64,000 bases of DNA from Bradyrhizobium sp. dw_411 (GTDB lineage: Bacteria > Pseudomonadota > Alphaproteobacteria > Rhizobiales > Xanthobacteraceae): the NCBI RefSeq assembly GCF_018449695.1, contig NZ_JAAVUY010000009.1, positions 271,660 through 335,659 of the forward strand, read 5' to 3'. A program made the translations under genes and the position numbers. Within the stretch, counting starts at the first letter, position 1; every line of letters starts with the position of its first letter. Under the pieces are notes generated by a model. The model did not search any database. It saw nothing but the letters and a program-made list of their open reading frames with translations, and was not told the DNA's origin. This document shows positions 24,013 to 32,600 of this stretch, piece by piece.

Positions 24013-24378
24013 TCAGATAAGACCGACTTCCTGGAATTTTGCGGTAACAATATCCTTGTCGAACGGCTTCATGATGTATTCGTTGGCGCCGGCATGCAGC
24101 GCGCGGGCGATGTGCGCGACGTCGTTTTCAGTGGTGCAGAACACCACCTTGGGCTGGTCGCCGCCGGGCATGCGGCGGAGATTGCCGAGGAATTCGTAGC
24201 CGTCCATGACCGGCATGTTCCAATCGAGCAGGATAGCCTCGGGCAATCCGCGCTTGCAGACTTCCAGCGCTTTCTCACCGTCTTCGGCTTCCACGATCTG
24301 GAAATCCAGCCCTTCCAGAATACGCCTTGCGACCTTGCGAATGACGCTTGAGTCATCAACGACCAGACATGTTTTCAT
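24013..24378 (-). CDS. cheY: single-domain response regulator CheY
   Basis: A 121-residue stand-alone receiver. The acidic pocket (VDDSS, Asp8/Asp9), phosphoacceptor Asp52 in ILLDWNMPVMDGYEF and the Lys in NEYIMKPFDKD are all present. Phospho-CheY binds the flagellar motor switch; in rhizobia one of several CheY proteins may instead act as a phosphate sink. Located between cheW and cheB with gaps of about 70 bases on each side. Confidence 0.93.
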   Translation of the reverse strand: MKTCLVVDDSSVIRKVARRILEGLDFQIVEAEDGEKALEVCKRGLPEAILLDWNMPVMDGYEFLGNLRRMPGGDQPKVVFCTTENDVAHIARALHAGANEYIMKPFDKDIVTAKFQEVGLI

Positions 24379-24447
24379 TTCAGCCTCTGCTTCTCATCCC
24401 GAAGGGACGTTTCCAGTGCACTTGCTTACGCATGTCGACTGCCGGTC

Positions 24448-24918
24448 TTATGCCGCCAGCATGTCCGGCACGATTTCGAGAACGCGATCGACGTCGAGGA
24501 CGACCATCAACTGACCGTCGAGGCGATGCACGCCGCCGGCCAGCTTGGCCATGCGCGGATCGAGGTTGACGGGATTTTCCTCACGGCCCTCGTCGGGAAG
24601 CTTGAGCACTTCGCCTATCTGATCGATCAGGAGGCCATAGGATTCACCGCGCAGGTCGACACCCACCGCCATCGGCGGCTTGCCGTCGTCGTTCTTCGGC
24701 AGGCCAAGACGCGCTCGCATGTCGACGACCGTGACAATGCGGCCGCGCAGATTGAGCACGCCCGCGATCTCGGCCGATGACAGCGGCACCCGGGTCAGCC
24801 GCTCAGGCATGAACACGTCCTGCACGCGTGAGATCGGCAGACCGAACAATTGGCCGCCGATCAGGGCGGTGACATATTCGGCAACGGCGCCTTCGATGGT
24901 TTCAGTTTTGGTGGTCAT
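24448..24918 (-). CDS. cheW: chemotaxis coupling protein CheW
   Basis: A 156-residue adaptor with a single CheW (SH3-like) domain from about residue 14 to the end. It links receptors to CheA in the signalling array. The pattern FGLPISRVQDVF, LNLRGRIVTVVDMRARLGL and DQIGEVLKLP is typical. It starts 10 bases after cheA. Confidence 0.95.
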   Translation of the reverse strand: MTTKTETIEGAVAEYVTALIGGQLFGLPISRVQDVFMPERLTRVPLSSAEIAGVLNLRGRIVTVVDMRARLGLPKNDDGKPPMAVGVDLRGESYGLLIDQIGEVLKLPDEGREENPVNLDPRMAKLAGGVHRLDGQLMVVLDVDRVLEIVPDMLAA

Positions 24919-24928
24919 GTTGGCTTCC

Positions 24929-27700
24929 TCATGCCGCCCGGTTGAGTTCGGCGGTCTGCTCCTTGAGCGCGGCGATCAGGCCGGGGCGATCGAATTTGGC
25001 GACGTAGTCGTAGAAGCCGGCCTGCCGCCCGCGCTCGATCGCCGCCGGCGATGTCAGCGAGGACAGAGCGATGATCGGCATCGCGTTCAGATGCGCGTCG
25101 GCCCGGATCGTCTCGGCAAATTCGTAGCCGTTCATGTCGGGCATTTCGATATCGGTCAGCACCACATCGAACGCCTGACCCGAACGCAGCGCGACAAGAC
25201 CTTCCTGCGCGTTGGGCGCAACACGCACCCGATATCCCGCCGCCTTGAGCACCGGCGCCAGCATGTTGCGGAAGAATGCGCTGTCGTCGACCAACAGCAC
25301 CGATTGCGCCGAGATCGAGGGTCGCATTTCCTTGCGGCTGAACCAGTCGGCGAACGCCATCGGGAGGAAGTGACCGACGTCGATCACTTCGGTGGCCTGT
25401 CCCTTGATCACCGCGGAGCCGAGAATGCCGTCGACCTGACCGGCCACTTCGATGTGGAGTCGTTCCTCCACGATGTCGATGATCTCGTCGACCACCAGAC
25501 CCATCGAGCGGCCGTCGTCGGCGAACACCAGGATCGGCTGCGAGCCCGAGGTCTGGACGTTGACGTCTTTCATCTGCACCAGCGGCATCAGTTGATCGCG
25601 GTATTGCACCATGTAGCGGCCGTTGGAGAGTTCGATCTTGTCGACAGGGAGTTCTTCCAGCCGGGTCACGAGGCCGAGCGGCACCGCCTTCGGCTGGGTC
25701 GAGCCGGCACGGAACACCAATAGCGACGTCATTTGTTCGGCCGCGCTGGCGCGCGACGCTGCGTTCTCGTCGGCAATCTCGTGAGAGGCTCCGCCGGCGG
25801 CGCCGAGCGCCTTGGCAATGCCGTTGGGATCGATGATCATGATCACCGCGCCGTCACCCAGGATGGTGTTGCCGGAGAACATGTCGATGTGACGCAACTT
25901 GGTCGACATCGGCTTGACCACGATTTCCTCGGTGTGGAACACGCCGTCGACCACGATGCCGAAGGTCTGGCTGCCGACCTGCGTCACGACGATGAAGCCG
26001 TTTTCCGGATCGGAAGAAGAACCGTCGTCGATCTTGAGCAGCTTCTTCAGATGCATCAGCGGCAACAGCTTGTTGCGCAGACGCAATACCGCGGTGTCCT
26101 TGATCCGCTCGATACGATGTTCGGAATTGGCGCGCGCGCGCACCAGTTCGACCACCGACAATTGCGGGATCGCAAACCGGTCGCCACCGGCTTCGACGAT
26201 CAGGGCGGAGACGATCGCCAAAGTCAGCGGGATCTTGATGGTGACGCTGGAGCCTTCGCCGGCGACCGACTTGATGTCGATGGTGCCGCCGATCTGGTCG
26301 ATGTTGGTGCGCACCACGTCCATGCCGACACCACGGCCGGAGACGCTGGTCACGGCGGCGGCGGTCGAGAAGCCCGGCGCGAAGATGAATTTGTGGATCT
26401 GCGCTTCGGTCATCTTCTCCAGTTCGGCCTCGCTGACGAGACCGTTGGAGACTGCCTTGGCCTTGATCCGCTCGGTGTTGAGGCCGCGGCCGTTGTCGGC
26501 GATGCAGATGATGATGTGGCCGCCTTCATGATAGGCGGACAGACGAATGGTGCCCTGCTCGGGCTTGCCCGCGGCGGCCCGCTCGGCCGGCGTCTCCAGC
26601 CCGTGGTCGGCCGAGTTGCGCACCATGTGGGTCAGCGGATCCTTGATCAGGTCGAGCACCTGCCGATCGAGTTCGGTGTCGGCGCCGTGCATTTCCAGTT
26701 CGATCTGCTTGTGCAGTTCGCTGGAGAGATCGCGCACGATTCGCGGCAGCTTCTGCCAGGCATTGCCGATCGGCTGCATCCGCGTCTTCATGACGCCTTC
26801 CTGCAGTTCGGCCGTAACGTTGGACAGCCGCTGCAGCGGCACCTTGAATTCAGTATCCTCGTTGCGACGGGAGATTTCCAGCAACTGGTTGCGGGTCAGA
26901 ACCAGTTCCGACACCATCGTCATCAGGTGTTCCAGCGTATCCACATTGACGCGGATCGACTGGTTGGCGACGCGATCGGCGTCGGTGGTGGCTTCGACTT
27001 CGACAACTGTTTTCTTCGCCACGGCCTTGGGTCCCTTGGGTGCCGCGACGACACGCGGTTCGGGCTCCGGCTCTGGCGCCGGCGCCGCGGCGACCTTGGC
27101 GACGGGTGGCGGGGTCACAACCTCCGCCTCGGTCTCGCGGAAGGCACGCTCCAACTCATCCAGTGACACTTCGCCAGGACGCAACTCACGCTCCAACACT
27201 TGAACCGTCAACGTACCCTCCACACTCGCGGGTTGAACGGGAGGCGCCGATACGACGGGCGCTTCCACAACCGGCGCAGCCGGCATAACTGACGCGGACG
27301 CAACCGGCGCAGCCATCGCCGCCGTGCCGCGCTCGACCATTTGATGAAGTTGCACGATCAGGTCCTGATCGTTGCCCTGCGGCTCGGCCTCGGTGGCCTC
27401 AAGCCCGCCGAGAATTTCCTTGATGCGGTCGATGCTGCCCAGAATCAGCGTCACCGCTTCGGCGGTCACCGGCATGCCGTCGCGGAATTTGCCCATCAGG
27501 GTCTCGCCGGCATGGGCGAGCGCTTCAAGCCGCGGCAAACCCAGGAAGCCGCAGGTGCCCTTGATGGTGTGAACCAGGCGGAAAATGTTATCTAGAATCT
27601 TGGCGTTGTTCGGATCCTGTTCAAACCGCACCAATTGATTGTCTACGGTATCCAGGCTTTCGCTGGTCTCAGTCAAAAACTCGCGTAACAGGTCATCCAT
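24929..27700 (-). CDS. cheA: hybrid chemotaxis kinase CheA with C-terminal receiver domain
   Basis: CheA phosphorylates CheY and CheB under receptor control. The 923-residue protein carries in order: HPt domain with His44 in LVHTIKGTCGFLG; a long Pro/Ala/Glu linker (about 135-240) in place of a clear P2 domain; dimerisation helices (about 250-320, VSELVLTRNQLL); HATPase with N box MVRNSADHGLE and G1 box DNGRGL; two CheW-like domains (about 510-650 and 665-795); and a receiver domain (about 800-920, VLLVDDSAFFRN, Asp in VVLTDIEMPDMNG). The ATG at 27700 begins directly at the HPt helix; an ATG at 27739 would add 13 residues. The terminal receiver may serve as an internal phosphate sink or feedback element. 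Confidence 0.96.
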   Translation of the reverse strand: MDDLLREFLTETSESLDTVDNQLVRFEQDPNNAKILDNIFRLVHTIKGTCGFLGLPRLEALAHAGETLMGKFRDGMPVTAEAVTLILGSIDRIKEILGGLEATEAEPQGNDQDLIVQLHQMVERGTAAMAAPVASASVMPAAPVVEAPVVSAPPVQPASVEGTLTVQVLERELRPGEVSLDELERAFRETEAEVVTPPPVAKVAAAPAPEPEPEPRVVAAPKGPKAVAKKTVVEVEATTDADRVANQSIRVNVDTLEHLMTMVSELVLTRNQLLEISRRNEDTEFKVPLQRLSNVTAELQEGVMKTRMQPIGNAWQKLPRIVRDLSSELHKQIELEMHGADTELDRQVLDLIKDPLTHMVRNSADHGLETPAERAAAGKPEQGTIRLSAYHEGGHIIICIADNGRGLNTERIKAKAVSNGLVSEAELEKMTEAQIHKFIFAPGFSTAAAVTSVSGRGVGMDVVRTNIDQIGGTIDIKSVAGEGSSVTIKIPLTLAIVSALIVEAGGDRFAIPQLSVVELVRARANSEHRIERIKDTAVLRLRNKLLPLMHLKKLLKIDDGSSSDPENGFIVVTQVGSQTFGIVVDGVFHTEEIVVKPMSTKLRHIDMFSGNTILGDGAVIMIIDPNGIAKALGAAGGASHEIADENAASRASAAEQMTSLLVFRAGSTQPKAVPLGLVTRLEELPVDKIELSNGRYMVQYRDQLMPLVQMKDVNVQTSGSQPILVFADDGRSMGLVVDEIIDIVEERLHIEVAGQVDGILGSAVIKGQATEVIDVGHFLPMAFADWFSRKEMRPSISAQSVLLVDDSAFFRNMLAPVLKAAGYRVRVAPNAQEGLVALRSGQAFDVVLTDIEMPDMNGYEFAETIRADAHLNAMPIIALSSLTSPAAIERGRQAGFYDYVAKFDRPGLIAALKEQTAELNRAA

Positions 27701-27853
27701 GAAAAAGGCCTTCAACCCATGGGCGCGCGGTATCGACACGCCATTCGGAGTTTGGCCAGTTTCTATGCAAAGCGTTTAATATTGGTTGAGCAGTTGGAAA
27801 AGAACGAGCTTATCAAAAAGATAAGATGACGCCGCGCAGACGGCAGCGTCCGA

Positions 27854-27869
27854 TAAACCTTTGGTTAAC
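27854..27869 (+). promoter_or_regulatory. candidate CtrA site between cheA and chpT
   Basis: TAAA (27854-27857), CCTTTGG, then TTAAC (27865-27869): one mismatch from TTAA-N7-TTAAC. It lies about 155 bases upstream of the cheA start and 45 bases downstream of the chpT stop, so if functional it acts on the che operon. Confidence 0.4.
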
Positions 27870-27913
27870 CATGTGTTGCGCGGCGACGGGTTTTCCGGCC
27901 ACGAAGGCTCAAC

Positions 27914-28579
27914 TCAGGAAGCGGTCACCACGATCGCATCGCCTTCGGGTGCCAGCACCACGTTCAGTCCGCAGGACTGCGCCAGGAGCCGCGTATAATA
28001 AGGCTGCACCGCATGCGCATCGACGGAGACATGGCCCGAGCTCAGGAGATCGGCGATGTTCTGCGGCATGCGTGCGTTCAGTCCGCTGGCGGCGACGCGA
28101 AAACCGGCGCCCTCGCCTTCGCCGACCGCATCGACCGTGAGCACGCCGCCGCGCGGAATCGTCTGCTGCGCGATCACCATCATGTTCAAGAGCAGCTTGA
28201 CCCGGTTCTTCGGCATCAGCACGCGCGGCAGGTTCCAGGCGATCGTGGTCTTGGCGTCCTCAAGATGACCCCGCGCCATGGCCTGCGCATCGCCGAGATC
28301 GATTTGCGCACCGGCGGAGCCGGCCGCGCCGAATGCCAACCGACAAAACTGCAGCCGGGCCGAGGCGGTCTTGGCACTCTTGCGGATCAGATCGAGGGCA
28401 AATTCGCGATCCTCCGGCTTGGGATTGTCGTCGAGGACCTCAAGCCCATTGACGATCGCGCCCACCGGACTGATGAGATCGTGGCAAACCCGCGAACACA
28501 GCAGCGCCGCCAATTCGAGGGCATCGGGGGCGGGCGCGGGAGACGCTGGGACGGAATCGGGAGACGAAGTGCCAGACAT
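27914..28579 (-). CDS. chpT: histidine phosphotransferase ChpT
   Basis: ChpT passes phosphate from the hybrid kinase CckA to CtrA and CpdR. The 221-residue protein has the dimerisation helix with phospho-accepting His33 in LLCSRVCHDLISPVGAIVNG, and a degenerate HATPase-like domain lacking recognisable ATP-binding boxes, as expected. ATG 28579 starts a Ser/Pro-rich tail right before the helix; an in-frame extension to 28765 has shadow-like composition and is rejected. Its partner CtrA is encoded at 13.9 kb. The gene lies upstream of the che operon on the same strand with a 213-base gap. Confidence 0.9.
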   Translation of the reverse strand: MSGTSSPDSVPASPAPAPDALELAALLCSRVCHDLISPVGAIVNGLEVLDDNPKPEDREFALDLIRKSAKTASARLQFCRLAFGAAGSAGAQIDLGDAQAMARGHLEDAKTTIAWNLPRVLMPKNRVKLLLNMMVIAQQTIPRGGVLTVDAVGEGEGAGFRVAASGLNARMPQNIADLLSSGHVSVDAHAVQPYYTRLLAQSCGLNVVLAPEGDAIVVTAS

Positions 28580-28746
28580 AAGGTGTTCCTGGAATTCCGC
28601 CGAAGCGCGGACGAGGCGAATCACGCATGCTTGAGAGGCTTGATACACTGCGGACGCGCGTGCTGCCAACACAAGGCCGCGTGGCCGGGTTTCCGGCCCG
28701 CACGCACAACATAGAGGCATGGACAGGTCGCAGATGAGATTCGCCA

Positions 28747-29580
28747 ATGAATGAGGCACGTTCACCAGCTCAATCGATCAGCCTCGATGCCGCCGCCGCC
28801 CTCATCGAGCCCCTGACCGAACTCGCGGTCCGGGCCGGCGCGGCCATTCTGGCCATCAATCGCGGCGCCATGCAGGTCGACGGCAAGGCCGACGGATCGC
28901 CGGTGACGGAAGCCGATCTCGCCGCCGACCGCATCATCGGCGAGGGTCTCGCGGCACTTGTTCCGCAGATTCCGGCCATTTCCGAGGAACGCGTCGATCT
29001 GGCGAAGCCGCCATACGACGGCAGTTTCTTTCTGATCGACCCGCTCGACGGCACCAAGGAGTTCGTCGCCGGCCGCAGCGAGTTCACGGTCAACATCGCT
29101 CTGGTGAGCAACGGCACCCCCCTGTTGGGCATCATCGGCGCCCCCGCGCTGGGATTGGTATGGCGAGGCCTGGTCGGCTACGGCGCGGAACGGCTGGCAG
29201 TTGGCGATGGCGCCTCCATGAGAGCCGAGCCGATCCGCACCCGCCCGATCCCTCCACCCGGCGCGCCCTGGCTGGTCGCGGTCAGCCGCTCGCATGGCGA
29301 TGCCAGGACCGAAGCCTTTATCGACGCCAGACCCGGCGCGGTCAGGCAGAAGCTGGGATCGGCGGTCAAGTTCGGCCGGATCGCGGAAGGCACTGCCGAC
29401 ATCTATCCGCGCTTCGCGCCGACCTGCGAATGGGATATCGCGGCGGGCCACGCCATTGTCACGGCGGCCGGCGGCCGGGTCACGGATGCGCACGGCGCCG
29501 ATTTGCAATTCGGCCAGGGCCGGCCGGACTTCATCGTGCCGGAGTTCATCGCCTGGGGCGATCCCTCCGCCGCGCGCTGA
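28747..29580 (+). CDS. cysQ: 3'(2'),5'-bisphosphate nucleotidase CysQ-like (inositol monophosphatase family)
   Basis: A 277-residue Mg-dependent phosphatase, probably removing the 3' phosphate from PAP formed during sulfate assimilation. The family signatures are visible: metal-binding Glu in ISEERVD (about 80), DPLDGTKEF (about 98-106) and the C-terminal WDIAAGHAIVTAAGGRV (about 225-241). The segment KADGSPVTEADLAAD (about 47-61) is typical of CysQ rather than of SuhB. It is divergent from chpT and convergent with the YHS gene. Confidence 0.9.
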   Translation: MNEARSPAQSISLDAAAALIEPLTELAVRAGAAILAINRGAMQVDGKADGSPVTEADLAADRIIGEGLAALVPQIPAISEERVDLAKPPYDGSFFLIDPLDGTKEFVAGRSEFTVNIALVSNGTPLLGIIGAPALGLVWRGLVGYGAERLAVGDGASMRAEPIRTRPIPPPGAPWLVAVSRSHGDARTEAFIDARPGAVRQKLGSAVKFGRIAEGTADIYPRFAPTCEWDIAAGHAIVTAAGGRVTDAHGADLQFGQGRPDFIVPEFIAWGDPSAAR

Positions 29581-29604
29581 CGGTCACGTGCCCTATTGCC
29601 TGCC

Positions 29605-30153
29605 CTACTGAGCCAGATCCTGCTCCAGCTTCGGCCAGCGCGTATTGGCCTCCCGCAATACGCGCGCGGGATCGGCCGCGAACGCATCGCGGTTCTGCTC
29701 GCGCCCGAACAGATAAAGCCGCTCGCCCGAGACCAGCCAGAATCGGGGATTGCCCGCATAGGTGACGCCGCGCGCCAGATCGACCGGGTCATAGCCGCCA
29801 TATTGGGGGCCGTAGATATCGGGATGGGCGACAAACGACGCGCGGTTGCCCTCGTTGCGGAAGCGCCAGACCGCCCCGGCCTGGGTCGCCTCGAAATCCG
29901 GCAGGCCCATCATGGGACGCCCATCGACGAAATAGGCGACGGGGTCATAGCCCTCGATGGCCACGCCGCTAAAACGGTTGACCACGACGCGCTCGGTGGT
30001 CGCGGCCTGCGCCGCAAACTGCGGACTGCCGCCCGGCACACCAAGGCCAAGCCCGATCCAGAGCACCGCCGCCAGCGGGATGATCAAGGCTATTCCGGGG
30101 CGAAAGCGAATTTCGAGCCGACTGCCGTTTCTTTCCTGCCGTTGTGCCGTCAT
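29605..30153 (-). CDS. YHS-domain membrane-anchored protein
   Basis: The product (182 aa from ATG 30153; six more if ATG 30171 is used) has one N-terminal membrane helix (about residues 20-42) and an extracytoplasmic YHS-like domain: GVAIEGYDPVAYFVDGRP, then VWRFRNEGNRASFVAHPDIYGPQYGGYD. YHS domains are small folds often linked with metal or heme handling; the usual Cys pair is absent here. Such proteins are widespread in Rhizobiales without a known role. Confidence 0.85.
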   Translation of the reverse strand: MTAQRQERNGSRLEIRFRPGIALIIPLAAVLWIGLGLGVPGGSPQFAAQAATTERVVVNRFSGVAIEGYDPVAYFVDGRPMMGLPDFEATQAGAVWRFRNEGNRASFVAHPDIYGPQYGGYDPVDLARGVTYAGNPRFWLVSGERLYLFGREQNRDAFAADPARVLREANTRWPKLEQDLAQ

Positions 30154-30265
30154 AGTTGGTGCCGATAACATTCGAGTCGGGGGACACTTGGTCGCAGCCT
30201 AAATCGATGCTTCTCAGCGTCAGGTTAAGGCCGCGGCCGGGATTTCAATACCCAGGGGTTTTTTC

Positions 30266-30952
30266 ATGATTTTCGCCTCTCGCCTTGCAGCGGTAACGCT
30301 CGCCGCGATGATGTGCTTGGCCGTGCCCGCTTTCGCGCAGCAGCCGGTGCAGCAGCTACCGCCGCCGCAGCAACCGATGCAGCAGCCGCCGATGCAGCAA
30401 CAACCGATGCAGCAACTGCCGCCGGAGCAACAGCAGCAATTGCCGCCGCCGGTGCGCCAGCCCAACCCCAATACCTACGGGCCGGACGAACTGACCAATG
30501 CCGGGCACCGGTTTTTCGGCAACGTCTCGCGCGGCCTCGCCTCTGTCATCGAGCGCGCGGTCAGCCAATGGGGCCTGCCGAACGGTTACATCCTCGGCGA
30601 GGAAGGCTCCGGCGCCTTCGTCGCGGGGCTTCGCTACGGCGAAGGCACGCTCTACACCAAGAATGCCGGCGACCTCAGGGTCTACTGGCAGGGACCCTCG
30701 GTCGGCTTCGACTGGGGCGGCGACGGCGCCCGCACCATGACGCTGGTCTACAACCTGCCGGCGACCGGCGCGATCTACCAGCGCTTCGGCGGCATCGATG
30801 GCTCGGCCTATATCATCGGCGGCTTCGGGATGACGGCGCTAACCGCCAACAACATCGTGCTGGTGCCGATCCGATCCGGTTTGGGCCTGCGCCTCGGCGC
30901 CAATATCGGCTATCTCAAATATACCCCGCGCGCGACCTGGAACCCGTTCTGA
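30266..30952 (+). CDS. periplasmic DUF1134 protein, EipA-like
   Basis: A 228-residue exported protein: signal peptide (1-25, cleavage at AFAQ), a low-complexity Gln/Pro stretch (about 26-66, units like QQPMQQ), then the DUF1134 domain (about 70-228) with GPDELTNAGHRFFGNVSRGLA and a Gly-rich beta-barrel-like end. In Brucella the DUF1134 protein EipA is periplasmic, supports envelope integrity and is under CtrA control. I see only a lone TTAA (30224) before this gene, so CtrA control here is not shown. The Gln/Pro stretch is longer than needed for export and is of unknown use. Confidence 0.9.
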   Translation: MIFASRLAAVTLAAMMCLAVPAFAQQPVQQLPPPQQPMQQPPMQQQPMQQLPPEQQQQLPPPVRQPNPNTYGPDELTNAGHRFFGNVSRGLASVIERAVSQWGLPNGYILGEEGSGAFVAGLRYGEGTLYTKNAGDLRVYWQGPSVGFDWGGDGARTMTLVYNLPATGAIYQRFGGIDGSAYIIGGFGMTALTANNIVLVPIRSGLGLRLGANIGYLKYTPRATWNPF

Positions 30953-31005
30953 CGCTGTCCCGTTGGAACTTCCCAACTGGGAGTACGCGTGGTTACGGAT
31001 TCACG

Positions 31006-31020
31006 TTAACGCGGCATTAA
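31006..31020 (+). promoter_or_regulatory. perfect CtrA box before the coiled-coil gene
   Basis: GTTAA (31005-31009), seven bases, TTAA (31017-31020) is the exact reverse complement of the CtrA consensus TTAA-N7-TTAAC, with no mismatch. It is 66 bases before the ATG at 31086, in a 133-base gap, close to where a promoter should be. Confidence 0.65.
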
Positions 31021-31085
31021 GCTGGCGTTTACCCTATCCCCATGGCATTGTAATTAAGAGTTTTTCCGGTGGGGAGTAGCGTTTC

Positions 31086-32363
31086 ATGGTTGAGCCGATC
31101 ATGTATCTGGCGATCGGTTTTCTGGTCTCGATGTTGTTCGGGCTGATGATCGTGCCGCTGGTGCATAACCGCGCGGTGCGGCTGACCACCCGGCGCCTCG
31201 AAGCCGCGACCCCGCTGTCGATGGCCGAAATCCAGGCCGATAAAGACCAGTTGCGCGCGGAATTCGCGATGTCGGCGCGGCGGCTTGAGATGAGCGTCGA
31301 CCAGCTCAAGAACAAGACCACCAGCCAGCTCGCTGAACTCGGCAAGAAATCCGACGCGATCAATCGCATGAAACTCGAGCTCGGCGAAAAGAACGCGACG
31401 ATCTTTTCGCTGGAAGCGCGTGAGAAGGCGGTCAAGGAACAGCTCCGCGCCACCGAAGAGGAATTTTCCGCCAAGACCGAAGGACTGCGCCTGGCCGAGC
31501 AGGCGCTGACCGACAAGCGAAGTGAACTTGCGAAAATCAACGCCGAACTGTCCAACCGTTCGATGATCGCGGACACCCGACAGGTCGAGCTGGTCGCGGT
31601 GCATGCCCAGATCGATGCGCTGAAGGGCCGTGTCGACGATGCGGAAAAGGAATACACCGCAACGCAGGCGCGGCTTGAAGCGCAGCGTAGCGAATCCGAT
31701 ATCGCGACACGCAATCTGGCCGAGGCACGCAGCCAGGTCGAGAATCTGAGCCAGCGCGTCACGGATCTCGATCGCCAACTGATCATCCAGGTCAAGGAAG
31801 CCGAGATGCTCGGCAACCGCGTCAACGATCTGGAATCGCGGCTTGCGACGCAGGGCAAGCTGCTCGCCGAGCGCGACTATGAAAACAATCAACTGCGCCA
31901 GTCCAACGAAACCGCCGAGCGCGCCGCCCGGGAATTGCGCGACGAGATCGCGGCGATGAACGGCGGCAAATCGCCGGCGCTGGAAAAGCTGCGCACCGAA
32001 AAGGCCGCGATGGAAGAACAGCTTCGTATCGCGCGCGACGAACGCAGCAAGGCGCAACGCGACCTCAATGCGATCCAGCAGCAGGCCGAAAGCTCCTGGG
32101 CCACCGAGCGCATGGAAAACGCGCTGCTGCGCGAACGCATCAACGACATCGCCGCCGAAGTCGCCAAGCTGGCGATGCAGCTCGAAGGCCCGAATTCGCC
32201 GATCGAGGCGATGCTGGCGGCCGAACCGATGATCCCGGCCAAAACCGCGCGCGCCGCCAATGGCGTGGCGAATGGCGGTATGCCCGAAGGCGGCGGCACG
32301 CTCGCCGAACGCATCCGCGCGCTGCAGTCCCACGCCTCGCGCGCGAGGCAGCAAGGCGCGTGA
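31086..32363 (+). CDS. membrane-anchored long coiled-coil protein
   Basis: The 425-residue product has one N-terminal membrane helix (about residues 5-25) with a short outer tail, then roughly 300 residues of continuous heptad-rich coiled coil (about 45-360) facing the cytoplasm, and a Gly/Ala-rich C-terminal tail. The coil is rich in Glu, Lys, Arg, Gln and Ala with many RLE/ELE steps, like scaffolds or chromosome/pole organisers. No enzyme motif is present and I know no name for it. A perfect CtrA box lies 66 bases upstream, which would put it under cell-cycle control. Confidence 0.85.
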   Translation: MVEPIMYLAIGFLVSMLFGLMIVPLVHNRAVRLTTRRLEAATPLSMAEIQADKDQLRAEFAMSARRLEMSVDQLKNKTTSQLAELGKKSDAINRMKLELGEKNATIFSLEAREKAVKEQLRATEEEFSAKTEGLRLAEQALTDKRSELAKINAELSNRSMIADTRQVELVAVHAQIDALKGRVDDAEKEYTATQARLEAQRSESDIATRNLAEARSQVENLSQRVTDLDRQLIIQVKEAEMLGNRVNDLESRLATQGKLLAERDYENNQLRQSNETAERAARELRDEIAAMNGGKSPALEKLRTEKAAMEEQLRIARDERSKAQRDLNAIQQQAESSWATERMENALLRERINDIAAEVAKLAMQLEGPNSPIEAMLAAEPMIPAKTARAANGVANGGMPEGGGTLAERIRALQSHASRARQQGA

Positions 32364-32372
32364 TCTCTCTCG

Positions 32373-32494
32373 GCGTCGTCCTGGCGAACGCCGGGACCTA
32401 TACGCCGCGGCCCATCGTTGAAGGCCGCTGTTGAAAGACTTTCGCTCAACACAAAGTCCCGTGGTTATGGGTCCCGGCGTTCGCCGGGACGACG
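32373..32494. repeat. ~120-base palindromic element, copy A
   Basis: Outer inverted arms CGTCGTCCTGGCGAACGCCG (from 32373) and CGGCGTTCGCCGGGACGACG (to 32494) enclose about 75 bases including CCGCGGC and GTGGTTATGGG. A second, inverted copy with a diverged core lies at 45733-45856. Confidence 0.85.
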
Positions 32495-32517
32495 ATGCAG
32501 ATGAAACGTTTTTAGGT

Positions 32518-32600
32518 CGTCATCACCGGGCTTGACCCGGTGATCCATCTTCTTTGCGAAGATGGATGGATGCCCGGATCAAGTCCGGGCATGACGAGTG
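32518..32600. repeat. compound palindromic repeat
   Basis: Three nested inverted pairs: CACCGGGC/TTGA/CCCGGTG, CCATCTTC/GAAGATGG and CCCGGA/TCCGGGC, bounded by GTCATCA and TGACGA. Typical of intergenic palindromes in this genome; it could act as a terminator for the coiled-coil gene although no T-run follows. Confidence 0.75.

Noticed and set aside
25733..27166. Long frame opposite cheA (477 codons)
   Set aside because: Shadow of cheA; composition rich in His, Gln, Asp and Arg with no domain.
28580..28765. N-terminal extension of chpT
   Set aside because: Cys/Arg-rich, non-homologous extension overlapping the cysQ start; ChpT proteins begin close to the phosphorylated helix.
30340..30470. 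Repeated CAGCAGCCG-type units considered as a CRISPR or DNA repeat
   Set aside because: They encode the Gln/Pro stretch of the DUF1134 protein in frame; there are no spacers.
30965..30990. GGAAC followed by CGTGG as an EcfG promoter before the coiled-coil gene
   Set aside because: The spacer is about 18 and the second element is CGTG, not CGTT.
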